From Pseudomonadota bacterium (GTDB lineage: Bacteria > Pseudomonadota > Gammaproteobacteria > Xanthomonadales > Rhodanobacteraceae), in assembly GCA_018240505.1 (NCBI GenBank), contig JAFEFQ010000256.1, positions 1 through 53,989 of the forward strand: a DNA stretch of 53,989 nt. The letters are read 5' to 3'. The position numbers and the translations under genes were made by a program. This document shows, piece after piece, positions 8,287 through 18,495 of the stretch. Under the pieces are notes generated by a model. That model had not been told where the DNA came from. It did no database searches and saw nothing but the letters and a program-made list of their open reading frames with translations. The stretch's first letter is position 1; every line of letters starts with the position of its first letter.

Positions 8287-9063
8287 TCACATCTGCCGGA
8301 ACAGATGCAGGTAGCTGCGGCTGACCGGCAGCACCTCATCGCGGCGTTTCAGATGGATGTCGGCCGTATCGTTGTCGCCGCGCACGACGTGACTGACCGC
8401 GCGCAGATTGACGACGACCGAGCGATGCACCTGCACGAACTGCGCGGGATCGAGCTGCGCGACCAATTCCTTCAAACTCGTGCCGATCAGCGCCTCGGCG
8501 GGTTTGCCCGCTTCGCCGCGCCAGGCGACGCGCGTGTACTTCGCGTCGGAACGCAGGTAGTCGACGTCGTCGACCGCGATCAGGCGCAGGGTCTGGCCGC
8601 TCTGCGCACGCAGCCAGCGCAACGGCGCAGGCGCCGCGTTCTTTTGCCACTGCGCGGCCAGCTCGCGCAACAGCGCATCGGTATTCGTGGCAGGCTGCGC
8701 CGCGGCAAGGCGCTCCTTGAGGCGCGCAACCGTTTCCGCCAACCGCGCCGGTTCGACCGGCTTGACCAGATAGTCGAGCACGCCGCGGGCAAAGGCCTGC
8801 ACGGCGTAGTGGTCGTGGGCGGTGACGAAGACCAGATGCGCGCGCCGACCGATCGCGCTCGCGGCGTCGATGCCGGTCAGCCCCGGCATCTGCACGTCGA
8901 GGAAGCAGATGTCGGGGCGCTGCGCCTCGAACGACTCGATCGCCTCGCGCCCGTTGCGCGCCTGCGCGACGATTTCGAGCTCGGGCCAGACGGATGCGAG
9001 TTGCCGCCCGAGCACTTCGCGCAGCAGCGGTTCGTCGTCGGCGATCAGCGCACGCGCGCTCAT
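8287..9063 (-). CDS. LytTR-family response regulator
   Basis: A 258-residue two-component regulator. Residues 1-120 are a receiver domain with acidic residues at 9-10 (ADDEP), phosphoacceptor Asp56 in CFLDVQMPG and the conserved Lys in YLVKPVEP. Residues about 150-255 are a LytTR DNA-binding domain (LRLIAVDDVDYLRSDAKYTRV, then VQVHRSVVVNL and LPVSRSYLHLF). The gene overlaps the upstream sensor-kinase gene by four bases, so the two form a pair of the LytS/YehU-type kinase and YehT/AlgR-type regulator. Targets are unknown; LytTR proteins usually bind paired direct repeats. Confidence 0.93.
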   Translation of the reverse strand: MSARALIADDEPLLREVLGRQLASVWPELEIVAQARNGREAIESFEAQRPDICFLDVQMPGLTGIDAASAIGRRAHLVFVTAHDHYAVQAFARGVLDYLVKPVEPARLAETVARLKERLAAAQPATNTDALLRELAAQWQKNAAPAPLRWLRAQSGQTLRLIAVDDVDYLRSDAKYTRVAWRGEAGKPAEALIGTSLKELVAQLDPAQFVQVHRSVVVNLRAVSHVVRGDNDTADIHLKRRDEVLPVSRSYLHLFRQM

Positions 9064-10145
9064 GCGGGCGCGGCGCGTGCGGGCAGGTCGAGTTGCGCGC
9101 AAACCCCGTGCGGCGATTGTTCGGCGATCGCGAGGTTCGCGCACTCGCCGAAGATCAGGCGCAGGCGCTCGCGCAGGTTCGCAAGTCCGGTGCCGAGTCC
9201 GGCGCTCGCCGTGCCCAGGCCGACGCCGGTGTCGCTGACGCGGACCAGGCAGCGTTCGCCGCGACGTTCGATGCGCACGTCGATGCGCCCACCCTGCTCG
9301 GCCGGATCGATGCCGTGGCGCACCGCATTCTCGACCAGGGTCAGCAAGGCGATCGGCGGGCATGCCAGAGCGCGCGCCGAGTCGTCGACGTGCAACCGGT
9401 AACTCAGCCGGTCCGGCATGCGCATGTGCATGAGTTCCAGATAGGCCTGGACCAGATCGAGTTCCTGTCCCAGCGTCGTCGAGGCTTCGTGCAGGCGCGG
9501 CACGGCGGCGCGCAGATAGGCGATCAACGCGCGCAGCACCGCGGGCGCCTGCGGCGATCCTGCATCGACCAGCGCCTGCACGTTGGCCAGCGTATTGAAC
9601 AGGAAGTGTGGCGCGACCTGCGCCTGCAGCAGGTGCAGGCGCGCGTCGAGCGCCTGACGCGCCAGTTCGCTGCGTTCCAGATCGAAGGCCAATGCCTGCT
9701 CGCGCGCGAACGCTTCGCGCTGGCGCACCAGCGCACCGAGCGCGACCCAAGGCGCAACCAGCAGGCCGAACATATTCATCCCGGCAAAGCAGCCGAGCAG
9801 ATGCCCGCCGTGCCAGAAAGGATGCTCGCCGTTCGGCACCCAGGCGAGCAGCGCGAAGACGAGCGTGGCGGCAACGGGAATCGCCAGCGCCGTACCCATG
9901 ACTTGCAAGCCCCAGCGCGGCAACCAGGCGGGCAATCGCCGCGGCCAACGCTCGAACAAGCCGAACGCAAGCATCGCACCGATGCCGATCAGCAGTGCGT
10001 TGATCGGCAACTCGATCGCCGGCGGACACAGCCCTACGAGCACGCCCCACAGCGCCAGCGACAACCCGACGGCGACGAGCACGCGCCGCCAGCCGAAAAG
10101 CGGGCCGAGTGCATGGGGTCTGGCAGGCATCAGGACGGCGGACAT
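9060..10145 (-). CDS. LytS/YehU-type sensor histidine kinase
   Basis: A 361-residue membrane sensor. The N-terminal part has about four hydrophobic helices (VLVAVGLSLALWGVLVGL through MNMFGLLVAPWVALGAL) and no large external domain. Then a coiled linker (RQREAFAREQALAFDLERSE) leads to the His-kinase core with the phosphorylated His in QVAPHFLFNTLAN, the N-box in LVENAVRHGID, and the G boxes VSDTGVGLG and GTGLANLRERL. This is the His_kinase (PF06580-like) class that pairs with LytTR regulators, and the adjacent gene is one. The start at 10145 (MSAVLMPARP) is a choice; an ATG at 10190 is also possible, and neither has a strong ribosome site. Confidence 0.9.
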   Translation of the reverse strand: MSAVLMPARPHALGPLFGWRRVLVAVGLSLALWGVLVGLCPPAIELPINALLIGIGAMLAFGLFERWPRRLPAWLPRWGLQVMGTALAIPVAATLVFALLAWVPNGEHPFWHGGHLLGCFAGMNMFGLLVAPWVALGALVRQREAFAREQALAFDLERSELARQALDARLHLLQAQVAPHFLFNTLANVQALVDAGSPQAPAVLRALIAYLRAAVPRLHEASTTLGQELDLVQAYLELMHMRMPDRLSYRLHVDDSARALACPPIALLTLVENAVRHGIDPAEQGGRIDVRIERRGERCLVRVSDTGVGLGTASAGLGTGLANLRERLRLIFGECANLAIAEQSPHGVCAQLDLPARAAPA

Positions 10146-10212
10146 GGCAGAAGCATAGTGCAATTGCTGCGCGGGACACGGCAACATCATGCTTCACGGC
10201 GCACGATGCATC

Positions 10213-10908
10213 TCATCGATTCAGCCCGCGCCACACCAGCCATAGCCCTGTCACCGGGTAGACCAGAGCCAACGGTGCCAGCAGAATGTATTGCAAAGGC
10301 AGGCCGTAGATATCCATGCCGATGGCGATCATCTGAAACCCTGCCGCCACGATACCGGCGATCGCCAGGGCGCGTGGCAACGCGCCGACGCGGCCCAACA
10401 GAATGAAGAACATCGTCAGGGCGAAACCACCGAGAAGCTTGACGGGCAGATGGATGCCGGCGCGAAGCGCGCGCAGCAGGTGTTCCATCGGGTAGCCGCC
10501 AAGGATCTCCGGCGTGCCGACGCGCTGGAGTTCGGCTCCCAGCCGGCCCATGGCCAGCAGCATGGTGTCTTCGGTCATGCTCGCCGCAAGAATTGCCACC
10601 AGCAAGCCGAGATACACGCGCGTCGACACGGGTTGTTGTGCCCGATAGCGCAACATCACGGCGACGCCAAGCGCGATGTCGACCCCGCCGCTGATCAGGT
10701 CGACCATTGCCGCCGAGCCGAGCAAGCCCTGCATCGTCGCCGCACGCGCGAGCAAGCCGGACCCGTCGAACAACCGTGCCTGCCAGGCGAAGTTGGAAAT
10801 CAATTCGAAGACGAATTCCAGCAACATCGAAAGGCCCAACAAACGCCCCAGCGTTTTCGGTTCAAGAAACCGTGCAACGGATTCGGAAAGGTCTTTGCCG
10901 GAAATCAT
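10213..10908 (-). CDS. DUF4386-like integral membrane protein
   Basis: A 231-residue polytopic membrane protein with six or seven hydrophobic segments, for example LLGLSMLLEFVFELISNFAW, LGLLVAILAASMTEDTMLLA and ILLAPLALVYPVTGLWLVW. The pattern of a short cytosolic N-terminus, helices with a mid-protein R-x-x-x-T-x-V/Y-L segment and G-G-x-P-x-E-H-L-L resembles the DUF4386 family of unknown function; this match is from memory and moderate. The ATG has GGGAG eight bases upstream. It lies 12 bases downstream of the DUF2306-like gene and is probably cotranscribed with it. Confidence 0.6.
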   Translation of the reverse strand: MISGKDLSESVARFLEPKTLGRLLGLSMLLEFVFELISNFAWQARLFDGSGLLARAATMQGLLGSAAMVDLISGGVDIALGVAVMLRYRAQQPVSTRVYLGLLVAILAASMTEDTMLLAMGRLGAELQRVGTPEILGGYPMEHLLRALRAGIHLPVKLLGGFALTMFFILLGRVGALPRALAIAGIVAAGFQMIAIGMDIYGLPLQYILLAPLALVYPVTGLWLVWRGLNR

Positions 10909-10920
10909 GGTTTGTGCTCC

Positions 10921-11763
10921 CTACAAGCGTGGCAGCCACAGGATCGCCGCGGCGGCGGCGACGCCCATGGCCATTGCCAGCGTCAACAGCGCGATGCCGC
11001 TGGCCATTGCGTACGGTACCCACGCCACGCGGCTGCGCTGCGCGCGCAGATAGCCTTCGAGCACGGCCAGCGGCAGCACTGCGTAGGCCGCGAACGCGAG
11101 CACGGTCAGGAACGGCCCGCTGAAGGTCTTCGGATCGAAGCCGGCCGGGCCCTGATTGACAACGATCCAGAGCATCAACCCGACGCGGAAGAACCAGACA
11201 CCACTGACAGCGAGAAACAGCCGCAGCGCCCAGCGCCTGTGCAAATCGATGCGCCGCGCACGCGCGTGGCGCCAGGCGACCGTCGCACAGCTCAGGATCA
11301 GGCCGGCATTGATGCTGATCGCGACATGCTGGGAAAGATCGCCGACCGCGCCGCGCCCCCAAACCATGACCAGACCGCCTGCGGCCATCAGCGCTGCGGC
11401 GAGGAGATAAACGCGGCCGGTCGCCCTGTGCAGCGCCGGCAGCCTGCGCCGGATCGCGGGGACCAGTTGCATCAGCCCGCCGACGGTGATCACGAAAGCG
11501 AAGGCCAGATGCACGCCGAGCACGAGGTTGAAGAACGTCTCGCCGGCAACGTAGCCGTGCGGCATCACCTTGTTCCACAACTCCGGCCGGCCCGCGAGAG
11601 CGGTGCGCCCGTAGAAGCCGGCGACGTAGCCGGCGAAGGTCAGTTGGCCCAGCGCCGTGACCACGAACCAGGATACGGCCGCCGCACGCAAGGCGCGGGC
11701 GGACAACGGCGCTTGGCGAGACACCGCAGCCGCCTCGACGGCCACAGCGACGGTGGCATTCAT
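10921..11763 (-). CDS. DUF2306-like membrane protein
   Basis: A 280-residue protein with about seven membrane segments (SWFVVTALGQLTFAGYVAGFY, FNLVLGVHLAFAFVITVGGLMQLV, VYLLAAALMAAGGLVMVW and others). Between helices are His/Arg-rich turns typical of DUF2306: LPALHRATGRVYL and RIDLHRRWALRLF, the latter a likely cytoplasmic or haem/quinone-side motif. The function of the family is not established. The ATG at 11763 gives a short Ala/Val-rich N-terminus before helix 1. It is the first gene of a two-gene unit with the DUF4386-like gene and diverges from rpoH. Confidence 0.65.
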   Translation of the reverse strand: MNATVAVAVEAAAVSRQAPLSARALRAAAVSWFVVTALGQLTFAGYVAGFYGRTALAGRPELWNKVMPHGYVAGETFFNLVLGVHLAFAFVITVGGLMQLVPAIRRRLPALHRATGRVYLLAAALMAAGGLVMVWGRGAVGDLSQHVAISINAGLILSCATVAWRHARARRIDLHRRWALRLFLAVSGVWFFRVGLMLWIVVNQGPAGFDPKTFSGPFLTVLAFAAYAVLPLAVLEGYLRAQRSRVAWVPYAMASGIALLTLAMAMGVAAAAAILWLPRL

Positions 11764-12023
11764 GCTCTTGTTTTCCCGAAAGTTTTGCCGTGGCCAGTCT
11801 GGCGAGCGCGCAACGAGACGGGAAGACGGTGAGCGACGGATGCCGTCCTGCGGGGGCTGGACGGCAGCGGAGGCGGACGAAAGGCGAGAGGCTGTTTCCG
11901 GGTCCGCCTTTCGCGCAACGCAGCGTTCCACGGATGGTGCCGCCTATGAACTAACTTTAACGTGCGGCCAAGACCTATTCGTGTACCATGCGGTCCAAGA
12001 AAAGGATGTTACTGTTCGGTCAC
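11764..12023. other. Upstream half of the rpoH / DUF2306 divergent region
   Basis: About 260 bases without a gene. The first 170 bases are GC-rich and unremarkable; the last 80 (about 11940-12023) are clearly more AT-rich (CTAACTTTAACG, GACCTATTCGTGTACC, AAGAAAAGGATG) and probably hold further promoters for rpoH. I see no clear -35/-10 pair there. Confidence 0.4.
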
Positions 12024-12052
12024 GGAACTTTCTGCCCTCTTTAGCACTCTCA
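12024..12052 (+). promoter_or_regulatory. Sigma-E-like promoter of rpoH
   Basis: GGAACTT (12024-12030) followed 17 bases later by TCTCA (12048-12052) matches the GAACTT / TCTNA form of extracytoplasmic (RpoE) promoters. In E. coli one rpoH promoter is sigma-E dependent. The -10 part lies inside the CIRCE element. Confidence 0.5.
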
Positions 12053-12067
12053 TATCCCGAGTGCTAG
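12041..12067 (+). promoter_or_regulatory. CIRCE operator (HrcA site) upstream of rpoH
   Basis: TTAGCACTC, nine bases, then GAGTGCTAG: both 9-bp arms match the CIRCE consensus except the last base (G for A). CIRCE is the binding site of the heat-shock repressor HrcA. It ends 24 bases before the rpoH start codon, within the promoter/leader. hrcA itself is not in the window. Confidence 0.85.
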
Positions 12068-12091
12068 ACTGCGCTCCCTGAGGAGAACCCG

Positions 12092-12958
<867 letters not shown>

Positions 12959-12987
12959 TTTGGACTCGCAAAGGCTTGCAGACCAGA

Positions 12988-13016
12988 GAAAGCGGCCCTT
13001 GCGCCGCTTTCTTTTT
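12988..13016 (+). terminator. Intrinsic terminator of rpoH
   Basis: A 9-bp perfect stem GAAAGCGGC / GCCGCTTTC with a six-base loop, followed by TTTTT, 29 bases after the rpoH stop. Confidence 0.9.
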
Positions 13017-13034
13017 GGTGGCGTGCAAAGCAAG

Positions 13035-13568
13035 TCACTTTGAAAAACTTACTTCGATCGAAACAGCGGGGAGCCCCGTGTAAGTCTGCGCATCTCCACA
13101 GGTAAACTGCATGCCGTTTGGATTGTAGCCGGCCAGGATGTTGTAGGTAACCGGCGTTTCGATCCCCAAGGTACGCACATTGACTCGCTTGACGGTTGCT
13201 ACCGTTTCCCCAACTCCGAGCCTCAACATACGTTCGCATTCCTCTCCTGGTGGAGATGGTGCCAGCATCGTCTCCACAACAGGATTGGCGACTAATCCTT
13301 TCCCCGCCGAATCTTCGGCGAACAAAGAAACGGAAATAGGCCATCTGTCAGGGATGACGATAGGTCCTTTTCCCGAGTTTTGCAGCTTTACCGTAACAGC
13401 TAGGTCTTTGCCGATTGGATGCTCCCCATCAGGCACGCTTCCGGAAAAATGCACGTCACCGTACTGATTGTTCAGTACACGAAGATGGACAGGTTTGGTC
13501 TCGCTGCACGCGCTGAGCGCGCATACCAACAAACGACTGATCCAGCATCCGATATTCCTAGTAGGCAT
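13035..13568 (-). CDS. AT-rich orphan lipoprotein
   Basis: A 177-residue protein with a type II signal peptide: basic start, hydrophobic WISRLLVCA and lipobox LSAC near residue 21, so Cys would be lipidated. The mature part is mostly beta-strand-like (VHLRVLNNQYGDVHFSG, VTVKLQNSGKGPIVIPDRWPISV), which suggests an immunoglobulin-like fold; I recognise no family. The ATG at 13568 has GAGAGG seven bases upstream. Base composition is near 50% G+C with codons such as AAA, GTA, TTA and ACT, unlike both neighbours. It starts 11 bases after the ndh stop. Probably acquired; function unknown. Confidence 0.7.
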   Translation of the reverse strand: MPTRNIGCWISRLLVCALSACSETKPVHLRVLNNQYGDVHFSGSVPDGEHPIGKDLAVTVKLQNSGKGPIVIPDRWPISVSLFAEDSAGKGLVANPVVETMLAPSPPGEECERMLRLGVGETVATVKRVNVRTLGIETPVTYNILAGYNPNGMQFTCGDAQTYTGLPAVSIEVSFSK

Positions 13569-13579
13569 CCTGCAACCTC

Positions 13580-14842
13580 TCACCCTGCATCGTCATTCTT
13601 GTGGCCAATGATGATCCGTGCCGCGCGCTGGTAGCTCCAGTACGCGATCGCCCAGTTGATCAGAACCGAGAGCCGGTTGCGAAAGCCGATCAGGAAGAAC
13701 ACGTGCGCGGCCAGCCAGAACCACCAGGCGAACAGGCCGGACAGTTTCAGACCATGCACGTCGACGACAGCCGCCATGCGTCCGATCGTGGCGAGGTTGC
13801 CGTAGTCGCGATAGCGGAACGGTGGCGGCGGCGGACGCCCGGCCAGGCGATCGCGTATCACCCGCGCCACGTAGCTGCCCATCTGCTTCGCCCCCGGCGC
13901 GACGCCGGGCACGGGCTTGCCATCCTTTTGAATGACCGTGGCGAGATCGCCCGCGACGAAGATTTCCGGATGCCCCGGCACGGTCAGATCGGGCAGCACG
14001 GGCACGCGTCCAGCGCGATCGAGTTCGACGCCGAGCGAACGCGCCAGCTTTGATGCCGCGACGCCCGCAGCCCAGACCACCGTGCGTGCCGGCACGAAGA
14101 GACCATTCGAACGATAGCCTTGCGCGTCGATCGCCTCGACCGGCGAGCCGGTGACCACATCGACGCCGAGGCGCTCGAGTTGCTTCTGCGCCTTGGCCGA
14201 CAGTAGTTCCGGAAAACTCGACAGAATGCGCGGCCCGGCCTCGACCAGACGCACGCGCGCCGAGGCCGGATCGATATGGCGGAACTCGCGTCTCAGGGTA
14301 TGCCTGGCGATCTCCGCGAGCGTGCCGGCCAACTCCACACCGGTCGGGCCGCCGCCGACGATGGCGAAGCTGAGCCAGGCGCGGCGTTTTTCGGCATCGG
14401 TTTCCGCCTCGGCGTGCTCAAACGCGAGCAGCAGGCGCCGGCGCAGCAGCAGCGCGTCGTCGAGCGTCTTCAATCCCGGCGCGAACGGCGCCCAGTCGTC
14501 GTGGCCGAAGTAGGCGTGGGTCGCGCCGCTGGCGAGCAGCAGCGTGTCGTAATCGACGCTGCTGCCATCGTCCAGGTGCACGCGTCGCGCATCGGGCTGC
14601 ACCCGCTCCACCGTCGCCAGACGCACTTCGACGTTTTCCTGGCCGCGCAGGATGTGGCGCAGCGGCGCGGCGATGTCAGGCGAGGACAGACCCGCGGTGG
14701 CGACCTGGTAGAGCAGCGGCTGGAACAGGTGATGGTTGGCGCGATCGATCAGCAGGATGCTGACCGGCGCACGGCGCAGTGCGCGCGTGGCCCAGAGTCC
14801 GGCGAAACCGCCGCCGACGATGACGATGCGATGGGTTGCCAT
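13580..14842 (-). CDS. ndh: Type II NADH:quinone dehydrogenase-like flavoprotein
   Basis: A 420-residue FAD/NAD(P)-binding pyridine-nucleotide-disulfide family protein. N-terminal dinucleotide motif IVIVGGGFAGLWA (6-18), the active-site region HHLFQPLLYQVATAGLS (about 37-53) typical of NDH-2, a second nucleotide motif FAIVGGGPTGVELAG (about 157-171) and the FAD motif EIFVAGDLA near 295. The C-terminal 60 residues are amphipathic/hydrophobic (FAWWFWLAAHVFFLIGFRNRL), the membrane-binding segment of NDH-2. It transfers electrons from NADH to quinone without proton pumping. The gene symbol is by family; alternative membership in a closely related quinone reductase cannot be excluded. Confidence 0.85.
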   Translation of the reverse strand: MATHRIVIVGGGFAGLWATRALRRAPVSILLIDRANHHLFQPLLYQVATAGLSSPDIAAPLRHILRGQENVEVRLATVERVQPDARRVHLDDGSSVDYDTLLLASGATHAYFGHDDWAPFAPGLKTLDDALLLRRRLLLAFEHAEAETDAEKRRAWLSFAIVGGGPTGVELAGTLAEIARHTLRREFRHIDPASARVRLVEAGPRILSSFPELLSAKAQKQLERLGVDVVTGSPVEAIDAQGYRSNGLFVPARTVVWAAGVAASKLARSLGVELDRAGRVPVLPDLTVPGHPEIFVAGDLATVIQKDGKPVPGVAPGAKQMGSYVARVIRDRLAGRPPPPPFRYRDYGNLATIGRMAAVVDVHGLKLSGLFAWWFWLAAHVFFLIGFRNRLSVLINWAIAYWSYQRAARIIIGHKNDDAG

Positions 14843-14888
14843 GCAGGCATCGTAGCCGTTTGCTGCGGCGCAAGAAAGCTCCGCTTCG

Positions 14889-17078
<2,190 letters not shown>

Positions 17079-17504
17079 GCCGGCCTCCCGCGTGGGTGAA
17101 AACGAGGCTTTCGATCCATGCTCATCAGTTGCAGAAGGAACGTGATCAAGGCCTCAACTTTGAGCGGCAAGTCGCCGTCGCTGTTGAGCTTTTTTGCTTA
17201 TCCACAGCGCTTGTGGATAAGTCTGTGGAAGAGAGGGTGAACCAAGCCGCGCAAAGCGCATCGTAGCGCGCCCTTCCTCGCCTTGGACAATCTTTAACCA
17301 GTTTGAAATATATCATTTCAATCAATTGGTTGCGTTTGTTTTTCCGGGCCGTGACCGAGCCGGGACTGGCCGACCTGGAACACCCGTGCATGGCCGCGCG
17401 ACTTGTGTACAGACCGGGCCGGGCAGGCACCCAATGCGTACGACGTCAACCATCGGCGCGGCCGCGCGTTGTTTCCCCCGCGGCTCATAGCAAGGTTGGA
17501 GATC
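17079..17504. other. priA / sigma-factor divergent region with AT-rich core
   Basis: A 426-base gene-free region. It holds the DnaA-box palindrome (17198-17220), a further TGTGGAAG just after it, and an AT-rich segment at about 17288-17345 (CTTTAACCAGTTTGAAATAT, GAAATATATCATTTC palindrome, TTTGTTTTTCC) that stands out in this GC-rich genome. The rest is ordinary. It must contain the promoters of priA and of the sigma-factor operon; TTGAAA at about 17301 is a possible -35 element. Confidence 0.5.
17198..17220. promoter_or_regulatory. Two perfect DnaA boxes in inverted orientation
   Basis: TTATCCACA, five bases (GCGCT), then TGTGGATAA: both arms are exact matches to the strong DnaA-box consensus, forming a 23-bp palindrome. 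It lies about 120 bases upstream of priA and next to an AT-rich stretch. Direct sequence observation; function is inference. Confidence 0.7.
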
Positions 17505-18110
17505 ATGGCCGAAATCGCTGGCACAATGGCAGGCTCCCGATTGGAATTCGCCCGACGCGTGGATGCGGTCAGTACGAATCAGCGCGCACTCGATACGTTC
17601 CTGCGCGGCGTCGAACGGCGCGCGCTGCGCATGGCCGAACTCGCCTGCGGCAGCCGCGACGACGCGCTCGACGTGGTCCAGGACGCGATGTGCGCATTCG
17701 TCAGGAACTACGCCGCCAAGCCCGAGGCCGACTGGGCGCCGTTGTTCCATCGCGTGCTCGACAGCCGGCTCAACGACTTCCACCGCCGGCGTACGGTACG
17801 CGGCCGCTGGCTGGCGGTGTTCGAGCGCAAGTCCGCGGACGACGACGCGCTCGATCCGATCGAGCAGGCGCAGGATATGCAAGACCCGGGGCCGCTGCTG
17901 CGTCTGGCCGGCAGCGAAGCGGGCAAGGCGCTCGACGTGGCCCTGAAAGCGCTACCATTGCGCCAGCGTCAGGCGTTTCTGCTGCGCATGTGGGAAGGCT
18001 TCGACGTGGCGACGACCGCGCGGGTCATGCAATGCAGCGAAGGCAGCGTGAAAACCCACCTGTCGCGCGCGCTCGCCGCGCTGCGGCGCGCGCTGGAGGA
18101 TCACCAATGA
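17505..18110 (+). CDS. ECF-type RNA polymerase sigma factor
   Basis: A 201-residue sigma-70-family protein with regions 2 and 4 only. Region 2: ALDTFLRGVERRALRMAELA then DDALDVVQDAMCAFVRNY; region 4: ALPLRQRQAFLLRMWEGFDVATTARVMQCSEGSVKTHLSRALAALR, an intact helix-turn-helix. The middle linker (RRRTVRGRWLAVFERKSADDD) is typical of a subgroup always found with DUF3619 and DUF3106 genes. The ATG at 17505 follows AAGGTTGGAG; a longer in-frame upstream start exists but lacks support. The next gene starts by ATGA overlap. The regulon is unknown; the sigma factor is probably controlled by the membrane protein encoded next. Confidence 0.88.
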   Translation: MAEIAGTMAGSRLEFARRVDAVSTNQRALDTFLRGVERRALRMAELACGSRDDALDVVQDAMCAFVRNYAAKPEADWAPLFHRVLDSRLNDFHRRRTVRGRWLAVFERKSADDDALDPIEQAQDMQDPGPLLRLAGSEAGKALDVALKALPLRQRQAFLLRMWEGFDVATTARVMQCSEGSVKTHLSRALAALRRALEDHQ

Positions 18111-18490
18111 ACACCAATCATCATTCCAACGACCGCCCCGCCTGGATCGACCAGGCGAACCGGGTGCTCGACGACTCCGTGCGCGATCTCGACGCGGCCA
18201 CGCTCTCGCGCCTCAATCGTGCGCGTCAGGCGGCGCTCGCGCAGCAACGTCCGCGTACGCCGCGGGCCTGGCTTCTGCCCGCCGGCCTCGCCAGCGCCTG
18301 CGCGCTGCTGCTCGCCGTCATCGTCTGGCAGCCGCATCGCCACATCGAAACGCAGCAGCCGGCGCCGATCGCGACCGGCGCCAGCGCGGCGGTCGACGAT
18401 GGGGACAGCGAGGAGAGCACGGCCGAGTTCTATCAGAACCTCGAGTTTTACGCCTGGCTCGACGCGCAGAACAAGGGCGGCGACGGTTGA
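18107..18490 (+). CDS. DUF3619-type membrane protein, putative anti-sigma factor
   Basis: A 127-residue protein with a cytosolic N-terminal domain (RPAWIDQANRVLDDSVRDLDAATLSRLNRARQAAL over about 9-46), one membrane helix (WLLPAGLASACALLLAVIVW, about 54-73) and an acidic periplasmic tail ending EFYQNLEFYAWLDAQN. The N-terminal L-D-x-S-x-x-x-L-D-A-x-T-L-S-R-L-x-x-A-R-x-x-A-L motif is that of DUF3619. One-helix topology with a soluble N-domain next to an ECF sigma gene suggests an anti-sigma factor, though it lacks the zinc-binding HxxxCxxC motif; this role is inference. Overlaps the sigma gene by four bases. Confidence 0.75.
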   Translation: MNTNHHSNDRPAWIDQANRVLDDSVRDLDAATLSRLNRARQAALAQQRPRTPRAWLLPAGLASACALLLAVIVWQPHRHIETQQPAPIATGASAAVDDGDSEESTAEFYQNLEFYAWLDAQNKGGDG

Positions 18491-18495
18491 GCGCG

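Noticed and set aside
17198..17220. Chromosomal origin at the DnaA boxes
   Set aside because: Only one pair of boxes and no dnaA, dnaN or mnmG nearby; a regulatory or titration site is more likely.
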